This document shows, one piece after another, positions 61,882 through 64,000 of a stretch of DNA of 64,000 bases (its first letter is position 1; every line of letters begins with the position of its first letter). Origin of the DNA: Cinclus cinclus. Taxonomy: Eukaryota > Chordata > Aves > Passeriformes > Cinclidae. A model generated the notes under the pieces. It was given only the letters and a program-made list of their open reading frames with translations. It did no database searches and was not told the origin of the DNA. The position numbers were made by a program, and so were the translations under genes. Location: NCBI RefSeq assembly GCF_963662255.1, contig NC_085050.1:21810131-21874130 (forward strand). The letters are read 5' to 3'.

Positions 61882-61901
61882 GGGGTTGGGGGGGCAGGGG
61901 G
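61882..61901 (+). repeat. G-quadruplex motif
   Basis: Within 20 bases the order is G4, TT, G7, CA, G5. This satisfies the four-G-run rule (G3+ with loops of 1-7), taking G7 as two runs. It stands out in otherwise AT-rich DNA. Confidence 0.75.
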
Positions 61902-62509
61902 TTTAATATGATAATAAAAATATCCTTATCTAGTTTGCTCCCAACTAGACTTTCTGACACCATACTTAAGGCTTTACAGCAAGAAAGCAACAGTCTGCAG
62001 ATTGTAAAGATCTACAGAAGTTGCAGTACACTCCAAAATCTTTAATTATCATCCACTATGACTAAAACTTTATTCAAAATACAACTGACTTTTATATTAA
62101 AAAGGCAAACCCTTTTCTCTTCCTCAAACCAAGACAAATTCATTACCCCTTAAGCTTAAGGATGGGGTAAGAAAGCAAGGGCAGAAGTAACTGAATGAGC
62201 CTTTAAAACAAATTCCACCTGGCTCCAGCTGTTTACATCAAAGTTTGAATTAATCGGGAAGAGATCTGAGGACTTCTTATGATCCATTTTTTGCCATCAA
62301 CTTCTGTAACCTCATACCTTGAATTAAATTCCTTGTTGACTTCATCACATGACTCATAATCTGCCACTTGGAAGGCACATTAATTTTTTCTTACTTTTAA
62401 AAATTATCTTTAATAATTTATATCTCTCCCTAATTAATATTTTTAACCAGCAATCAGTATATTAAAAAAACCTTTCTTGTGAGGGGGAGAAAAGAGTAAA
62501 GGAACAATG

Positions 62510-62577
62510 TACATATATACATATCTGTGCATATTTACACAAATATAGCACTGTGTGTGTACACATACATATATAAA
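62510..62577 (+). repeat. TG/TA-rich alternating tract
   Basis: Imperfect TA/CA/TG repeats. The part 62552-62575 is a strict 24-base alternation of pyrimidine and purine with a self-complementary centre, a composition that can adopt Z-DNA or cruciform forms. Confidence 0.7.
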
Positions 62578-64000
62578 CTGCAATGTGAGTTATAAGATGC
62601 TTGATTACAAATATGCATAACACTTCTATCAATCCCAGCAGTGAATATTTTTCTGTCAGAACAAATTAATAATAATTTACCATGTTTTTTTATTTGCATT
62701 ACGACCTGCAGTTAAGCAATTAAGAGTTTCAGAAAACACCTAAGATTTTAAATAGAAAAAGTTGCCAACTAAGTGTTCAAGCAGCAATTCTGCAGTTTTA
62801 AATACCAGATTTGTGCACTGTAGTAGCATAAATTTGACCCACATCAGACAAAATGAAACTGCATTTCCAACTATCAAGAGTGTACAACACTTATAACTAC
62901 CTCAACTTTCTGTATCATCTGTGCTCAATAGCAGTGTACTCAGCAAATCCTCATCCAGCAGAGCACCACCAGCATAAAGTTAATTTTGCTGGTATTTTTG
63001 GAGGTGTTTCAAACAGCAGCATATGGTTATACTAGATCAGAGTTTTATATAATTTCATTGAGTAAGGACTGCGAAAGCTGCAGGTGCTCTATAATCAACC
63101 TGCAGTCTCACACTGTTGCAACTTATTTTACCCTCTCCAGAAGCTGTGCTAAACTAAACTTACTTGAGATACCAAAAATAGAGACGTAAGTGAAAGAAAG
63201 TGAACTACTTTCTCTCCTGTGATTTTTCATCATTAAATGAGCCACAACTACTTTGAACAACTCTCAAAGTAGGAAATACTTAGGTAGCTTTTCTGCAGGC
63301 ATTATGCTGTTTAACAATTTGTTTAACAATGTAATTATCCACACAACAATGGGAAATGTTGGATTTTTTTCTGAAGAAGGTGGAAACATAACCACTAAAT
63401 ATCAGACTAAAAGTTTAGAAGAGACAGCATACAGAGAGATCCAACCATTGATAGAACAGATGGCTAAATTACAAACTATTTAGGTTTTATTCCAAAACTA
63501 AGGACTTTCCATTTTAGTTCAAGCCATGACACCATTACGTAAAGTTTGTTAGTGAACTGATTTAGACTGCTTTCATGAAAATCAGCAATTTAAAATATAG
63601 CTTCTGTTCATTTAAGGTTACAAATTAGATGTATAAGGCAGCACTTCATCCACCACTGAAGTGCAGCCATCTGTTTTATAGAAGGCATTTATACAGAACA
63701 GTTCGAAAATTAAGAAAAATATTACAGCAAACTGAGAAGAAAAATAGAGACAACTTGAACAGAATGCTGAGAACAGCTTCCATCAAACAGTCAAGAACTG
63801 CAATTCCCACAGCCCAAAGGCCAGTAATTACCAACTTGGACCCTAAAAGCTGGGTACACAAATCCATATTGAGACAACTAAATACATTACTGTATTTCCA
63901 AAGCTGTTGACCATCGTTTTTTTTCAAGAGGAGATTGCATATGACACTTCCTAGATATGGAGTTAAATCAGTTAACTTTGTTTCCCCCACTTTCTAAGGC

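Larger units (their letters stand above)
54091..64000. other. Unique AT-rich non-coding DNA
   Basis: About 10 kb without a recognisable gene or CR1 copy. It holds the features listed separately (hairpin 55440, T-rich zone 56711-56863, A-rich run 60019, G-quadruplex 61882, alternating tract 62510) and a 13-bp direct repeat cattaatcatatt at 59246-59258 and 59273-59285. The 139-codon minus frame at 54149-54568 and the 104- and 93-codon opposed frames at 63629-63990 are unrecognised and of chance-compatible length. Confidence 0.55.

Noticed and set aside
1..64000. CRISPR arrays, operons, bacterial promoters, phage or plasmid features
   Set aside because: No regularly spaced direct repeats or gene clusters; the CR1 elements show vertebrate nuclear DNA.
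1..64000. Endogenous retrovirus or intact LTR pairs
   Set aside because: No pair of long direct repeats, primer-binding site plus polypurine tract, or retroviral frame was noticed. A solo LTR cannot be excluded by eye, for example in 35330-36075.
1..64000. tRNA, rRNA, U-snRNA or Y RNA genes
   Set aside because: No characteristic box A/B, or U6/Y-RNA sequence pattern was recognised on reading both strands. A covariance-model scan (tRNAscan-SE, Infernal) would settle it.

Overview
This window looks like non-coding DNA from a bird (or close sauropsid) nuclear genome. The main evidence is a set of about eleven CR1 LINE fragments. Their 3' ends carry the CR1 hallmark of no poly(A) tail but short ATTCTATG-type 8-mers, preceded by the conserved 'ctttaaggtcccttccaac' type 3' UTR. 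No Alu, B1/B2 or L1 pattern was seen. Base composition is AT-rich (clearly below 40% GC by eye), CpG is scarce and there is no CpG island. CR1 covers roughly 5 kb (about 8%), which fits a compact avian genome. All CR1 assignments rest on recognising the family pattern by eye, not on a database search.

No protein-coding host gene could be supported. The longest open frames (148, 139, 135 and 132 codons) are about what chance gives in 64 kb of AT-rich sequence read in six frames. The only frames with recognisable protein similarity are decayed pieces of CR1 ORF2 (reverse transcriptase). The window is therefore either a gene desert or the interior of a very large intron.

Layout. 1-11.7 kb: unique AT-rich DNA with a small inverted-repeat-bounded segment near 4.1-4.3 kb and a GC-richer patch near 7.6-8.0 kb. 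11.7-30 kb: mostly unique, with two plus-strand CR1 3' pieces (11.7 and 20.2 kb), a cluster of octamer-like motifs near 16 kb, and several exon-like motif combinations (14.4, 19.7 and 22.4-22.7 kb). 30.2-34 kb: the repeat-dense core, three CR1 copies side by side in minus, plus, minus orientation, with ORF2 remnants lacking an intact catalytic box. 35.1-36.1 kb: a striking 18-bp-stem hairpin followed by a GC-richer block. 36-54 kb: unique DNA with further CR1 pieces at 42.2, 46.0, 47.6, 50.3, 51.6 and 53.9 kb. 54-64 kb: AT-rich unique DNA with low-complexity tracts, one G-quadruplex motif (61.9 kb) and one alternating purine-pyrimidine tract (62.5 kb).

Nothing here forms an operon, defence system, CRISPR array or other multi-gene system. 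The items most worth a second look are the 35.1 kb hairpin, the head-to-head CR1 pair flanking a perfect CRE palindrome (31.8 kb), the serine-rich frame at 22.2-22.7 kb with good splice-site motifs, and the octamer cluster near 16 kb.
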